A stretch of 64,000 nucleotides of DNA from assembly GCA_934591815.1 (NCBI GenBank), contig CAKTPV010000002.1:62001-126000 (forward strand). Reading direction: 5' to 3'. The notes under the pieces are model-generated. The model was not told the DNA's origin. It worked only from the letters and a program-made list of their open reading frames with translations, and did no database searches. The number at the start of each line of letters is the position of its first letter. Position 1 is the first letter of the stretch. The position numbers and the translations under genes were made by a program. Origin of the DNA: an uncultured Oscillospiraceae bacterium (GTDB lineage: Bacteria > Bacillota > Clostridia > Oscillospirales > Oscillospiraceae). This document shows positions 18,793 through 27,664 of the stretch, in pieces.

Positions 18793-20542
18793 AGCTGCCT
18801 CCCAGATCCTGCGTGCGGTACAGCTTGGCATAGGCGCCGTTCAGCGCCAGCAGCTGCCGGTGGCTGCCCTCCTCGGCGATGCGGCCATTCTGGATGACCA
18901 GAATACGATCCGCCGCCCGGATGGTGGACAGCCGGTGGGCGATGATGAGGGTGGTGCGCCCCTGGGACAGCTCATCAAACGCCCCCTGTATCTTCGCCTC
19001 CGTCACGCTGTCCAGCGCGGAGGTGGCCTCGTCCAGAATGAGGATGGGCGGATCCTTCAGGAAGATACGGGCAATGGATACCCGCTGCTTCTGACCGCCG
19101 GACAGCAGCGTACCACGCTCACCCACATAGGTGTCAAAGCCGTCGGGCATGGCCATGATATCGTCGTAGATCTCCGCCCGCTTGGCCGCGGCCTCCACCT
19201 CCTCGTCGGAGGCGCCGGGCCGCCCGTAGCGGATGTTCTCCCGGATGGTGTCGGCAAACAGGAACACATCCTGCTGCACGATGCCGATGGCGCGGCGCAG
19301 GGAGCTTTGGGTCACCTGCCGCACATCCAGCCCGTCTATGCGGATGCTGCCCTCGTCCACATCATAGAACCGGGGCAGCAGCTGGCACAGGGTGCTCTTG
19401 CCGCCGCCGGACGGCCCCACCAGCGCCACCGTCTCCCCGGCGGGGACGGACAGGGACACATCGTGGAGCACCTCCGCCGCGTCGGTGTAGGAGAAGGACA
19501 CATGGTCCACGTCCACGGCGCCCTGCACCTCCGTCAGCTCCACGGCGTCGGGGGCGTCCTGAATGGTGGGCTCCGTGCGCATCAGCTCGGCAAAGCGGTT
19601 CAGTCCCGCGAAGCCGTTGGAGAACATCTCCGCAAAGTTCGCCAGTTTTCGGATGGGGCTGACAAAGGACGTGACGTACAGGGAGAAGGTGATGAGATCC
19701 ACATAGTCCATGCGCTCCCGCATGATGAGCCAGCCGCCCACGGCGATCACCGCCACCGGCAGGATGTTGGTGAAAAACTCCATCACGGCGGTAAAGAAGC
19801 CCATCTCCTTGTGGAAGCCGCGCTTGGCGGTCTTGAACACCTCGTTGGCCTCGTCAAACCGCTCCTGCTGGGCGTCCTCGTTGGCGAAGGCCTTGGTGGT
19901 GCGGACGCCGGACAAGCCGGACTCGATGGCGGCGTTGATGGTGCCGGTCTTCTGCTTGGCGGCGCGGGAAGCGGCGCTCATCTGCTTCCGGCGGCGCAGC
20001 GCCGCCAACAGCAGCACCGGCAGCATCACCAGCAGCACCAGCGCCAGCTCCCAGCGGATGCAGAACATCACGATCAGCGCGCCCACGATGGTCACGAGGG
20101 AGATAAACAGATCCTCCGGCCCGTGGTGGGCCAGCTCCGTCACCTCGAACAGGTCGCTGGTCAGGCGGCTCATCAGCTGGCCGGTACGGTTCTTGTCATA
20201 AAAGTCAAAGCCCAGCTCCTGCATATGGTGGTACAGGTCGCGGCGGATATCCGCCTCCACCCGGATGCCGAAGGTGTGGCCCCAGTAGGCCACCACGAAG
20301 TACAGCCCCGAGCGAATTACGTAGGCCGCCACCACCAGCGCCATCACGACGAAGAACACACGGAACTGCTTTTCCGGCAGCCATGTGTACAGCGCGGTGC
20401 GGGACACCAGTGGAAACGCCAGATCCACCACGGCGATGAGGAACGCGCAGGTCATGTCCAGCGCGAACAAGCGCCGGTGGGGCTCGAAATAGGACAGGAA
20501 TATCCGCAGCAGGCCGCGGTTTTGGAAATCTTTCGTTGTCAT
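18779..20542 (-). CDS. ABC exporter, fused permease and ATPase (MsbA/LmrA type)
   Basis: Half-transporter that probably homodimerises to export lipids, peptides or drugs. Six membrane helices lie within about residues 15-300, then the ATPase domain: Walker A GPSGGGKST, signature LLSGGQKQR, Walker B ILILDEATS and the switch His in IIAHRLST. ATG 20542 is preferred because the GAGG site abuts the alternative ATG at 20548 with no spacing. It is the first gene of a four-gene leftward operon with its own promoter. Substrate unknown. Confidence 0.9.
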   Translation of the reverse strand: MTTKDFQNRGLLRIFLSYFEPHRRLFALDMTCAFLIAVVDLAFPLVSRTALYTWLPEKQFRVFFVVMALVVAAYVIRSGLYFVVAYWGHTFGIRVEADIRRDLYHHMQELGFDFYDKNRTGQLMSRLTSDLFEVTELAHHGPEDLFISLVTIVGALIVMFCIRWELALVLLVMLPVLLLAALRRRKQMSAASRAAKQKTGTINAAIESGLSGVRTTKAFANEDAQQERFDEANEVFKTAKRGFHKEMGFFTAVMEFFTNILPVAVIAVGGWLIMRERMDYVDLITFSLYVTSFVSPIRKLANFAEMFSNGFAGLNRFAELMRTEPTIQDAPDAVELTEVQGAVDVDHVSFSYTDAAEVLHDVSLSVPAGETVALVGPSGGGKSTLCQLLPRFYDVDEGSIRIDGLDVRQVTQSSLRRAIGIVQQDVFLFADTIRENIRYGRPGASDEEVEAAAKRAEIYDDIMAMPDGFDTYVGERGTLLSGGQKQRVSIARIFLKDPPILILDEATSALDSVTEAKIQGAFDELSQGRTTLIIAHRLSTIRAADRILVIQNGRIAEEGSHRQLLALNGAYAKLYRTQDLGGSYGQT

Positions 20543-20578
20543 GGTCATCCTCGCTCAACATTGCGTATTTGGCTGATT

Positions 20579-20607
20579 ATTGTACCACATTTTCCCCGTT
20601 TTTGCAA
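20579..20607 (-). promoter_or_regulatory. Sigma-A promoter for the ABC-ylmH operon
   Basis: Leftward TTGCAA (20607-20602), 17-nt spacer, TACAAT (20584-20579). Confidence 0.75.
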
Positions 20608-20653
20608 GTGCGGCCGCCGCGCCGCCCGTGTTTTGCCGCGCCAAAATTTCCCC

Positions 20654-20682
20654 TTGAATTTGTGCGCCGTCTACGGTATAAT
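20654..20682 (+). promoter_or_regulatory. Sigma-A promoter of tRNA-Leu
   Basis: TTGAAT, 17-nt spacer, perfect TATAAT, ending 13 bp before the mature tRNA 5' end. Confidence 0.85.
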
Positions 20683-20695
20683 ATCCCCGTTATGT

Positions 20696-20782
20696 GCCGG
20701 TGTGATGGAATTGGTAGACGTAGTGGACTCAAAATCCACCGCTGGCGACAGCGTACCGGTTCGAGTCCGGTCACCGGCACCA
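20696..20782 (+). tRNA. tRNA-Leu (anticodon CAA, reads UUG)
   Basis: An 87-nt class II tRNA. The acceptor arm GCCGGTG pairs with CACCGGC and is followed by an encoded ACCA. D arm TGGAATTGGTAGACG. The anticodon stem GTGGA/TCCAC encloses loop CTCAAAA, so the anticodon is CAA. A long variable arm (CGCTGGCGACAGCG) and T arm GGTTCGAGTCC are present. It stands alone between its own promoter and terminator. Confidence 0.95.
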
Positions 20783-20785
20783 CCG

Positions 20786-20817
20786 AAAAGAGACATCCTC
20801 CCGGATGTCTCTTTTTT
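20786..20817 (+). terminator. Terminator of tRNA-Leu
   Basis: AAAAGAGACATCC, 4-nt loop, GGATGTCTCTTTTTT starting four bases after the tRNA CCA. Confidence 0.9.
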
Positions 20818-20834
20818 GCTGCGTTTTTCTCTCC

Positions 20835-20863
20835 TTGCAAAAGTGCCGCAAATTGGGTACAAT
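20835..20863 (+). promoter_or_regulatory. Sigma-A promoter of the DUF2461 gene
   Basis: TTGCAA, 17-nt spacer, TACAAT, about 34 bp before the start codon. Confidence 0.75.
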
Positions 20864-20896
20864 ACCCACAACAAAACTTGACCAAGGAGCAGCAAT

Positions 20897-21571
20897 ATGA
20901 CATTTCAGGGATATACGCAGGAGACAGTGGACTTTCTGTGGGGCATTCGCTTCAACAACGAGCGGGGCTGGTTCATGGAGCATAAGCAGGACTATCAGGA
21001 GCATCTGCTGGCCCCTACGCGGGCGCTGGCGGAGCAGGTCTATGACGCCATCCACGAGATGTGCCCCGACGACCCGTTTCTGCTGAAGCTGTCCCGCATC
21101 TACCGGGACGCCCGGCGGCTCCACGGGCAGGGGCCGTACAAGGATCACCTGTGGTTCTGCATCCGCACCGGCGATCAGGACTGGACGGGCCGCCCCACCT
21201 TCTATTTTGAGATCGGCCCGGACTATTACAGCTACGGCATGGGTTTCTGGTGCCCCCGCCCGGCGCTGATGGCCGCCTACCGCCGGGGCATCGACCAGCA
21301 CCCCGAGACGCTGAGCCGTCTGGTGCGGCAGTTCAACAAGCAGGAGGTCTTTACGCTGGGCGGGCCGGAGTATGCCCGGAGCAAGGGCGAGACGACGGCG
21401 CTGCTTCAGCCGTGGTACAACCGGAAATCCATCAACCTCCAGCACGACGGGCCGCTGGACGAGCGTATCTTCTCGCCGGAGCTGGCGCAGGACGTCATCG
21501 ACGGCTTCCGGACACTGATGCCCCTGTACCGGTATTTCGATAAGCTGTGCGCCTCTGTCGCAGAAAGTTAA
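20897..21571 (+). CDS. DUF2461 family protein
   Basis: Conserved protein of unknown function. The 224-aa sequence has the family layout: an N-terminal FLWGIRFNNERGWFMEHK, a central IYRDARRLHGQGPYKDHLWF, then GRPTFYFEIGPDYYSYGMGFW, and a C-terminal segment with IDQHPETLSRLV. The conserved aromatic and Arg/Lys residues suggest a ligand or nucleic-acid pocket, but no activity is established for the family. AAGGAG precedes ATG 20897. It is a single-gene unit between tRNA-Leu and the riboswitch-controlled ATPase. Confidence 0.85.
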   Translation: MTFQGYTQETVDFLWGIRFNNERGWFMEHKQDYQEHLLAPTRALAEQVYDAIHEMCPDDPFLLKLSRIYRDARRLHGQGPYKDHLWFCIRTGDQDWTGRPTFYFEIGPDYYSYGMGFWCPRPALMAAYRRGIDQHPETLSRLVRQFNKQEVFTLGGPEYARSKGETTALLQPWYNRKSINLQHDGPLDERIFSPELAQDVIDGFRTLMPLYRYFDKLCASVAES

Positions 21572-21583
21572 CAAAGTGCCGTC

Positions 21584-21612
21584 TTGACAAACCGCCAACG
21601 GTACGATATAGT
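21584..21612 (+). promoter_or_regulatory. Sigma-A promoter of the P-type ATPase leader
   Basis: TTGACA, 17-nt spacer, TATAGT, giving a predicted start near 21619 and a leader of about 170 nt. Confidence 0.8.
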
Positions 21613-21618
21613 AACGCT

Positions 21619-21742
21619 GTTTGAGGGAGTAATTCCGCACCGCACAGGCGGGGCGAGACACACCGTCATCCCGGCGCATGGCGCCCGATGTGTCCTGAAA
21701 GAATGAGACTCATACACAGACCGGGTCTGTGTATGAGTCTTT
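21619..21742 (+). promoter_or_regulatory. yybP-ykoY-like (Mn2+-sensing) riboswitch with terminator
   Basis: The leader holds TGAG followed by GGAGTA near its 5' end (21622-21631) and ATGAGA followed by CTCA near 21704-21713. This is the same arrangement as the yybP-ykoY aptamer, where P1 flanks a GGAGUAGC strand and a GCAAGA strand. A CGTCA element and a GC-rich hairpin (CGGCGCATGGCGCCCG) lie between. The P1 3' strand overlaps the 5' arm of a strong terminator (21706-21742), so metal binding would favour read-through. The aptamer was recognised by eye and needs a covariance-model search. Confidence 0.65.
21706..21742 (+). terminator. Attenuator hairpin in the P-type ATPase leader
   Basis: GACTCATACACAGAC pairs with GTCTGTGTATGAGTC across a short CGG loop and is followed by TTTTGTT. 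It lies before the RBS at 21777-21783. Confidence 0.85.
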
Positions 21743-21790
21743 TGTTATGTGGAAATAAAAAAAGTGGACATACAAGAAGGAGGAAACCCC

Positions 21791-24430
21791 ATGGACAAGG
21801 ACTATAACCGCTCACCGCAGGAGGTGCTGGACGAGCTGCACACCTCTGCGCAGGGTCTGACGCCGGAGGAGGCGGAGGTTCGTCTGGCCAAGCACGGCCC
21901 CAACAAGCTGAAGGAAGCGGAGAAGCCCTCCGTATTCCAGCGCTTTCTGACCCAGCTGAAGGACCCCATGCTGCTGATCCTGATCGCGGCGGCGGCGGTG
22001 TCCGCCGTCACCAACGCCCTGAGCAACGAGAGCTTCACCGAGGTGTTCATCATTCTGGCGGTGGTGCTGCTCAACGCCATTCTGGGCGTGGTGCAGGAGA
22101 GCAAGGCCGAGGCCGCCATCGAAGCCCTCCAGACTATGACCGCCGCCAAGTGCAAGGTGCTGCGCGGCGGACATCAGATCGTGGTAGAGAGCAGTCAGCT
22201 GGTACCCGGCGATGTGGTGGTGCTGGAGGCCGGCGACGTCATCCCCGCCGACGGGCGGCTGCTGGAGTGTGCCTCCCTGAAGATCGAGGAGGCCGCCCTC
22301 ACCGGCGAGAGCGTCCCCGTCACCAAGGCGGTGGAGCTGCTCACCGGCAGCGACGTGCCGCTGGGCGACCGGAAAAATATGTGCTACATGGGCAGCACCG
22401 TGGTCTACGGCCGGGGCAAGGCGGTCATCACCGCCACCGGCATGGACACGGAGATGGGCAAGATCGCCCATGTACTGGCCCAGACGGAGCAGGAGCAGAC
22501 ACCCCTCCAGCGGAAGCTGACCCAGCTGGGCAAGACGCTCAGCAAGCTGGTGCTGGGCATCTGCGTATTCATCTTCATCTTTGATCTGGTGGTGGTGGGC
22601 GACTACTCCCTCACCGCCATTCTGGAGACATTCATGGTCGCCGTGTCGCTGGCCGTGGCCGCCATCCCGGAGGGGCTTGCCACCGTGGTGACGGTGGTGC
22701 TGAGCATCGGCGTGACCAATATGAGTAAGCGGCACGCCGTCATCCGGCGGCTCACCGCCGTGGAGACGCTGGGCTGCACGCAGGTCATCTGCTCCGACAA
22801 GACCGGTACCCTGACCCAGAATAAGATGACGGTGGTGGAGCACACCGGCCCGCTGACGCCGCTGGCCACCGCCATGACCCTTTGCAACGACGCCATTCTG
22901 GAGGAGAACGGCGCGCAGGGCGAGCCTACCGAGGCGGCGCTGGTGAACTTCGGCGCGGCCAACGGCTGCCCCAAGCCCCTCATGGAGACCCGGCAGCCCC
23001 GCTGCGCCGAGGCGCCCTTCGACTCCAGCCGGAAGATGATGTCCACCGTCCACCGCACGGACACCGGCTTTATCCAGTACACCAAGGGCGCGCCGGACGA
23101 GGTACTGCGCCGCTGCACCCACTATATGGAAAACGGCGCGATCCTGCCCCTGACGGAGGAAAAGCGCAACGCCATTCTGGCGGACAACAAGGCCATGGCC
23201 GACAAAGCCCTCCGCGTGCTGGCGGCGGCCCAGCGGCTGTACGACAGCCTGCCCGACAAGCTGGAGCCAGAGGATCTGGAGCAGGATCTGTGCTTCATCG
23301 GTCTGGCCGGCATGATCGACCCGGTGCGTCCGGAGGTAAAGGACGCCGTGGCGCAGTGCCGCGCCGCCGGTATCCGCCCCGTGATGATCACCGGCGACCA
23401 CAAGGATACCGCCGTGGCCATCGCCAAGGAGTTGGGCATCATCACCGACGCCTCGCAGGCCGTTACCGGCAGTGCGCTGGACGGTCTTTCCGACGAGGAG
23501 CTGGACAACGTCATTGAAAACTACGGCGTGTACGCCCGCGTCCAGCCGGAGCATAAGGTGCGTATCGTCAACGCATGGCGGCGTAAGGGCGCCATCACCG
23601 CCATGACCGGCGACGGCGTCAACGACGCCCCCAGCATCAAGTCCGCTGACATCGGCGTGGGCATGGGCATCACCGGCACCGACGTTACCAAGAATGTGGC
23701 GGACATGGTGCTGTCCGACGACAACTTCGCCACCATCGTCTCCGCCGTAGGCGAGGGCCGCCAGATCTACGACAACATCCGCAAGGCCATCCAGTTCCTG
23801 CTGGCCAGCAACATGAGCGAGGTGCTGGGCGTGTTCTTCGCCACCCTGCTGGGCTTCACCCTGCTCAACCCCGTGCATCTGCTGTTCATCAACCTGATCA
23901 CCGACTGCTTCCCGGCGCTGGCGCTGGGACTGGAGAAGGCGGAGCCGGACACCATGACCCGCCCGCCCCGCGACAGCCGCGACGGTATTTTCGCCGGCGG
24001 CGTGGGCTTTGACATCGCCTATCAGGGCGTGCTCATCACCCTCATCACCCTGACCTCCTACATCATCGGGCACTGCATGGAGGTAGGGTACTTCGAGATG
24101 CCCAAGGGCATCTCCGACGACGGCATGACCATGGCGTTTCTGACCATGAGCATGTGCGAGATCTTCCACAGCTTCAATATGCGCTCCCAGCGCAAGAGCG
24201 TGTTCTCCCTGCCCAGCCACAACAAGGTGCTGTGGGGCGCCATGCTGGGCTCGCTGGCGCTGACCACCGCCGTGCTGGAGATCCCCGTGCTGGCTGACGC
24301 CTTCGGCTTCACCCCCGTCAGCTGGACGGAGTACGGCATCGCGCTGGCGCTGGCCATTCTGGTCATCCCCATCGTGGAGCTGGTAAAGCTCTGCCAGCGC
24401 CGTGCCGCCGCCCGGAAAGCACGGAAATAA
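21791..24430 (+). CDS. P-type cation-translocating ATPase (P2 type, annotated Ca2+, possibly Mn2+)
   Basis: Ten-helix cation pump with actuator motif TGES (171-174), membrane motif PEGL (293-296), phosphorylated Asp336 in CSDKTGTLTQ, KGAPDEVL in the nucleotide domain and hinge MTGDGVNDAPS. 879 aa from ATG 21791, which has AGGAGG upstream. The upstream frame from 21749 falls inside the leader and is rejected. Sequence alone suggests a Ca2+-ATPase (PMCA/SERCA-like), but the yybP-ykoY-like leader argues for Mn2+ efflux, as shown for YoaB of Lactococcus (established knowledge). Ends at a bidirectional terminator. Confidence 0.92.
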   Translation: MDKDYNRSPQEVLDELHTSAQGLTPEEAEVRLAKHGPNKLKEAEKPSVFQRFLTQLKDPMLLILIAAAAVSAVTNALSNESFTEVFIILAVVLLNAILGVVQESKAEAAIEALQTMTAAKCKVLRGGHQIVVESSQLVPGDVVVLEAGDVIPADGRLLECASLKIEEAALTGESVPVTKAVELLTGSDVPLGDRKNMCYMGSTVVYGRGKAVITATGMDTEMGKIAHVLAQTEQEQTPLQRKLTQLGKTLSKLVLGICVFIFIFDLVVVGDYSLTAILETFMVAVSLAVAAIPEGLATVVTVVLSIGVTNMSKRHAVIRRLTAVETLGCTQVICSDKTGTLTQNKMTVVEHTGPLTPLATAMTLCNDAILEENGAQGEPTEAALVNFGAANGCPKPLMETRQPRCAEAPFDSSRKMMSTVHRTDTGFIQYTKGAPDEVLRRCTHYMENGAILPLTEEKRNAILADNKAMADKALRVLAAAQRLYDSLPDKLEPEDLEQDLCFIGLAGMIDPVRPEVKDAVAQCRAAGIRPVMITGDHKDTAVAIAKELGIITDASQAVTGSALDGLSDEELDNVIENYGVYARVQPEHKVRIVNAWRRKGAITAMTGDGVNDAPSIKSADIGVGMGITGTDVTKNVADMVLSDDNFATIVSAVGEGRQIYDNIRKAIQFLLASNMSEVLGVFFATLLGFTLLNPVHLLFINLITDCFPALALGLEKAEPDTMTRPPRDSRDGIFAGGVGFDIAYQGVLITLITLTSYIIGHCMEVGYFEMPKGISDDGMTMAFLTMSMCEIFHSFNMRSQRKSVFSLPSHNKVLWGAMLGSLALTTAVLEIPVLADAFGFTPVSWTEYGIALALAILVIPIVELVKLCQRRAAARKARK

Positions 24431-24432
24431 GC

Positions 24433-24465
24433 AAAAAAGAAGACCCGTACAGGGTCTTCTTTTTA
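24433..24465. terminator. Bidirectional terminator between the P-type ATPase and aminotransferase
   Basis: AAAAAAGAAGACCC, GTAC loop, AGGGTCTTCTTTTT. Confidence 0.85.
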
Positions 24466-24474
24466 TGTGCAGCT

Positions 24475-25665
24475 TCAGCGGGCGTTGTAGGCGGCGATGC
24501 CCTTGGCCAGCAGGTCCATGGCGCGCTCCAGCGCCTCCTGCTTGAGCACGTAGGCGATGCGGATCTCGTTTCTGCCCTTGCCGGGAGTGGCGTAGAACGG
24601 CTCGCCGGGGGCGAACATCACAGTGTCGCCGTTGTCGTCAAACTCCTCCAGCAGCCACTTCTGGAAGGTGTCGGCGTCGTCCACGGGCAGGGCGGCCATG
24701 ACGTAGAACGCACCCTTGGGACACTCACACACCACGCCGGGGATCTCGTTGAGCTTGCGCATCACCGTGTCGCGGCGGCGCTTGTACTCCTCGCGGACGG
24801 CGGCGAAGTAGTCGGGGCCCACGCTGTACAGCGCGGCGGCGGCCACCTGATCGATGGTCGGCACGGACAGGCGGCACTGGGCGTACTTCATGGCCTGCGC
24901 CATCAGCTCCTTGTTGCGGGAGATCATGCAGCCGATACGGGCGCCGCAGGCGGAGAAGCGCTTGGACACGGTGTCGATGACGATGACGTTCTCGGCGGCG
25001 TCGGCAAACTGGCCCATGGACTGCAGCGGCTCACCGGCGTAGACGAACTCGCGGTAGGCCTCGTCGCCGATGATGAACAGGTCGTGCGCCTTGGCGATGT
25101 CTACCATCATGCGCATCTCCTCCGGCGTCAGCACGGCGCCGGTGGGGTTGCCGGGGTTGGTGACCATGATGGCGCGGGTATGCTCGTTGATCTCCGCCTC
25201 CACCTTGGCGCGGTCTGCATAGTGGTAGCCGTCATGGGGTGAGGTGGGGATGGGGTGGATCCTGGCGCCGCAGGTATACGCCATGGTGTTGTAGTTGGGA
25301 TAGAACGGCTCGGGGATCAGGATCTCGTCCCCGTCGTCGAGGATGCAGTTCATGGTGATCTGCAGCGCCTCGCTGCCGCCGTTGGTAATGAGGATGTCAC
25401 CGGTCTCAAAGTGCATCCCCAGTGCGTCGTAATACTTCTGGATGGCTGCGATCAGCTCCGGGATACCGGGGGACGGCGCATAAGCCAGCACCGGCAGGTC
25501 AAAGTGCCGCACGGCCTCGAAATATGCCTTGGGCGTCTCGATGTCCGGCTGACCGATATTCAGGTGATAGATCTTCTTCCCCTTGGCCTCCGCCGCCACC
25601 GCATAGGGGTGGAACTTACGCATTGGTGACAGGCCGCATTTCAACACTTTGCTGGAAAACTTCAT
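24475..25665 (-). CDS. PLP-dependent aminotransferase, class I (aspartate aminotransferase-like)
   Basis: Fold-type I aminotransferase of 396 aa. NPGNPTG (170-176) and the PLP-binding Lys235 in DTVSKRFSACGARIG are present, with LNIGQPDIETP near the N-terminus. The Ser-Lys-Arg-Phe-Ser order around the lysine and the early MRKFHPYAVAA suggest the Firmicutes AspC/PatA-like group, so amino-acid interconversion is likely, but the substrate is not determinable. AGGAGG precedes ATG 25665. Single-gene unit with its own promoter. Confidence 0.9.
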   Translation of the reverse strand: MKFSSKVLKCGLSPMRKFHPYAVAAEAKGKKIYHLNIGQPDIETPKAYFEAVRHFDLPVLAYAPSPGIPELIAAIQKYYDALGMHFETGDILITNGGSEALQITMNCILDDGDEILIPEPFYPNYNTMAYTCGARIHPIPTSPHDGYHYADRAKVEAEINEHTRAIMVTNPGNPTGAVLTPEEMRMMVDIAKAHDLFIIGDEAYREFVYAGEPLQSMGQFADAAENVIVIDTVSKRFSACGARIGCMISRNKELMAQAMKYAQCRLSVPTIDQVAAAALYSVGPDYFAAVREEYKRRRDTVMRKLNEIPGVVCECPKGAFYVMAALPVDDADTFQKWLLEEFDDNGDTVMFAPGEPFYATPGKGRNEIRIAYVLKQEALERAMDLLAKGIAAYNAR

Positions 25666-25710
25666 GCTTATTGCCTCCTTGTAAAACGTAGTCGCCTTCC
25701 GGCCATCCCC

Positions 25711-25739
25711 ATACTACCGCGTTTCCCCGCCGAAAGCAA
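25711..25739 (-). promoter_or_regulatory. Sigma-A promoter of the aminotransferase gene
   Basis: Leftward TTGCTT (25739-25734), 17-nt spacer, TAGTAT (25716-25711). Confidence 0.65.
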
Positions 25740-25774
25740 GGGGGGACACCGTGAAAACCCCGCCAAGCATAGAG

Positions 25775-25801
25775 AAAAAAGCGGCCGCGAGGCCGCTTTT
25801 T
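25775..25801 (-). terminator. Terminator of mreB
   Basis: Stem GCGGCC / GGCCGC flanked by A and T runs, 5 bp after the mreB stop on the minus strand. Confidence 0.8.
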
Positions 25802-25806
25802 GTCAT

Positions 25807-26838
25807 TTAGTTCATCTGCCGCCGGCGGGACAGGTTCACCGTGCCGTCGGTCATGGCGTTCAGGGAGTCCAGACTCTTGCCGGTACCCTCCGCCACGCAG
25901 GAGATGGCGGACTCCGCCACCACGGTGTGGATGCCGGTGCGTGCCTCGATCAGGCGGTCAAAGCCGTCCACCAGACTGCCGCCGCCGGTCATGACGATGC
26001 CGTTGTTGGAGATATCCGCCACCAGCTCCGGCGGGGTGCGCTCCAGTACGCCGTGGACCGCCTCCAGAATGCGCTCCACCGGCTCCTCGAAGGCCTCCAG
26101 CATCTCGGTGGAGGTGACGGTGATGACCTTGGGCAGGCCCGTCATCAGGCAGCGGCCTTTGATCTCGATGGACGTCTCCTGCTCCTTGGGGAACACGCAG
26201 CCGATCTCCATCTTCATCAGCTCGGCGGTGCGCTCGCCCACCAGCACGTTGTGCTTGCGGCGCATATACTTGACGATGGACTCGTTGAACTGGTCGCCGG
26301 CCACCTTGATGGAGGCGCTCTCCACCACGCCGCTCAGGGAGATGACGGCGATATCGCTGGTGCCGCCGCCGATGTCCACCACCATGTGGCCGTCGGGCTT
26401 GGCGATGTCGATGCCCGCGCCGATGGCAGCTGCCACCGGCTCCTCGATGAGGTATACGCGGCGGGCGCCGGCCTGAATGCCCGCATCCACCACGGCGCGC
26501 TCCTCTACCTCCGTAATGCCGGAGGGCACGCAGATGATGACCCGGGGCTTGAACAGCTGGAAGCCGCCGGTGACCTTATGCAGAAACTCCCGGAGCATCC
26601 GCTCCGTCATGTCGTAGTCGGAGATCACGCCCTCCCGCAGGGGACGGATGGCCACGATGTTGCCGGGGGTACGGCCCAGCATGGCCTGCGCGTCGCCGCC
26701 CACCTTCAAAAGCTTGCCGGTGTTCTTGTCGATGGCCACCACCGACGGCTCGTTGAGCACAACACCCTTACCCTTCACATAAACCAGCACCGAGGCGGTG
26801 CCGAGATCGATACCAATATCCTTTGCAAATGAACACAT
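25807..26838 (-). CDS. mreB: Rod-shape-determining protein MreB/Mbl (bacterial actin)
   Basis: Actin-like ATPase that guides cell-wall synthesis along the membrane. Phosphate-1 motif IGIDLGTASVLVYVKGKG, RPLREGVISDYDMTERML, phosphate-2 VVDIGGGTSDIAVISL and adenosine motif GIVMTGGGSLVDG are all present. 343 aa from ATG 26838; a GTG at 26847 lies inside the GAGGTG ribosome-binding site. mreC and mreD are not adjacent, so this may be the stand-alone Mbl/MreBH-type paralogue. Monocistronic. Confidence 0.94.
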   Translation of the reverse strand: MCSFAKDIGIDLGTASVLVYVKGKGVVLNEPSVVAIDKNTGKLLKVGGDAQAMLGRTPGNIVAIRPLREGVISDYDMTERMLREFLHKVTGGFQLFKPRVIICVPSGITEVEERAVVDAGIQAGARRVYLIEEPVAAAIGAGIDIAKPDGHMVVDIGGGTSDIAVISLSGVVESASIKVAGDQFNESIVKYMRRKHNVLVGERTAELMKMEIGCVFPKEQETSIEIKGRCLMTGLPKVITVTSTEMLEAFEEPVERILEAVHGVLERTPPELVADISNNGIVMTGGGSLVDGFDRLIEARTGIHTVVAESAISCVAEGTGKSLDSLNAMTDGTVNLSRRRQMN

Positions 26839-26893
26839 AGTGAGCACCTCATATTTTTTGTGACGGCGTGACCGCCCTATTCTTCAGAAAACC

Positions 26894-26922
26894 ATTATAC
26901 CGACAGGTCTTTCTTTTTGCAA
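26894..26922 (-). promoter_or_regulatory. Sigma-A promoter of mreB
   Basis: Leftward TTGCAA (26922-26917), 17-nt spacer, perfect TATAAT (26899-26894). Confidence 0.85.
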
Positions 26923-26998
26923 TAGGGTTTTCCGGTTGTCATCAAATATTCACATTTCCATTCTGCACGGTTTCCCGCCGTTCCATACCGGCGGGCCG

Positions 26999-27664
26999 TC
27001 AGCCGTCCTCCCGCGTGATGGCCAGCGTCAGGCACACCACCTCCGCCGCACCGGCGGCCTTCAGCACCCGGACGCACTCGCCCAGCGTGGCGCCGGTGGT
27101 GCAGATATCGTCCACCAGCAAAAACCGCTTTCCGGCGATATTCTCCGGCTTCACCGTCTCATAGACGCCCAGCACGTTGGCGCGGCGCGCCGCCGCGTCC
27201 TCCAGTCCGGACTGCGCCGGGTTGTCACGCACCTTCCGCAGCGTCTCCTGCGGCTCCGTGTGCCAGTCCACGCACAGGCTGGCACACAGGTACCGCGCCT
27301 GATCGTAGCCCCGCTTCCGCAGGCGCTGCCGGCTCACCGGCACCCATGTCACCGCGTCGAACTCTCCGGAGAATTCCTCCGCCGCGGTCTGTGCCATCAG
27401 GCTGCCGAAACACTCCAGCGCCTCCAGCCGCCCCTTGAACTTGAAGGCCAGAATGGCCTCCCGCACCGCGCCCTCGTAGTACAGCGGCGCGGCGCACCGT
27501 CCGAAGCTGCCGGTGCGCACCTCGCGGCAGCCGGGCAGCTCCTTTTCGCATGTCTCACACAGCAGTGCCTTTCCCACGACCCGTCCGCAGAAGGGACAGT
27601 GACGGGGAAAAAAGAAATCCAGCATACTCCGCTGGAGCTTGTCCAGCCCGTCTTGAACGCTCAT
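26999..27664 (-). CDS. comFC: ComF family phosphoribosyltransferase-like protein
   Basis: Competence/DNA-metabolism protein. A four-cysteine zinc site lies at the N-terminus (Cys23, Cys26, Cys36, Cys39 in CPFC and CETC). A type I phosphoribosyltransferase domain follows, with the PRPP loop LLVDDICTTGATL near residues 183-195. 221 aa is usual. ComFC acts after DNA uptake in naturally competent bacteria, but many non-competent Firmicutes keep it. The start overlaps the recD2 stop as ATGA, linking it to DNA processing. Confidence 0.9.
   Translation of the reverse strand: MSVQDGLDKLQRSMLDFFFPRHCPFCGRVVGKALLCETCEKELPGCREVRTGSFGRCAAPLYYEGAVREAILAFKFKGRLEALECFGSLMAQTAAEEFSGEFDAVTWVPVSRQRLRKRGYDQARYLCASLCVDWHTEPQETLRKVRDNPAQSGLEDAAARRANVLGVYETVKPENIAGKRFLLVDDICTTGATLGECVRVLKAAGAAEVVCLTLAITREDG

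Noticed and set aside
21749..21790. Upstream start of the P-type ATPase
   Set aside because: It lies immediately after the attenuator without a ribosome-binding site, while ATG 21791 follows AGGAGG.
26974..26995. CCCGCCG / CGGCGGG hairpin after comFC considered as a terminator
   Set aside because: Short stem with no T-run on the minus strand, so termination cannot be supported.
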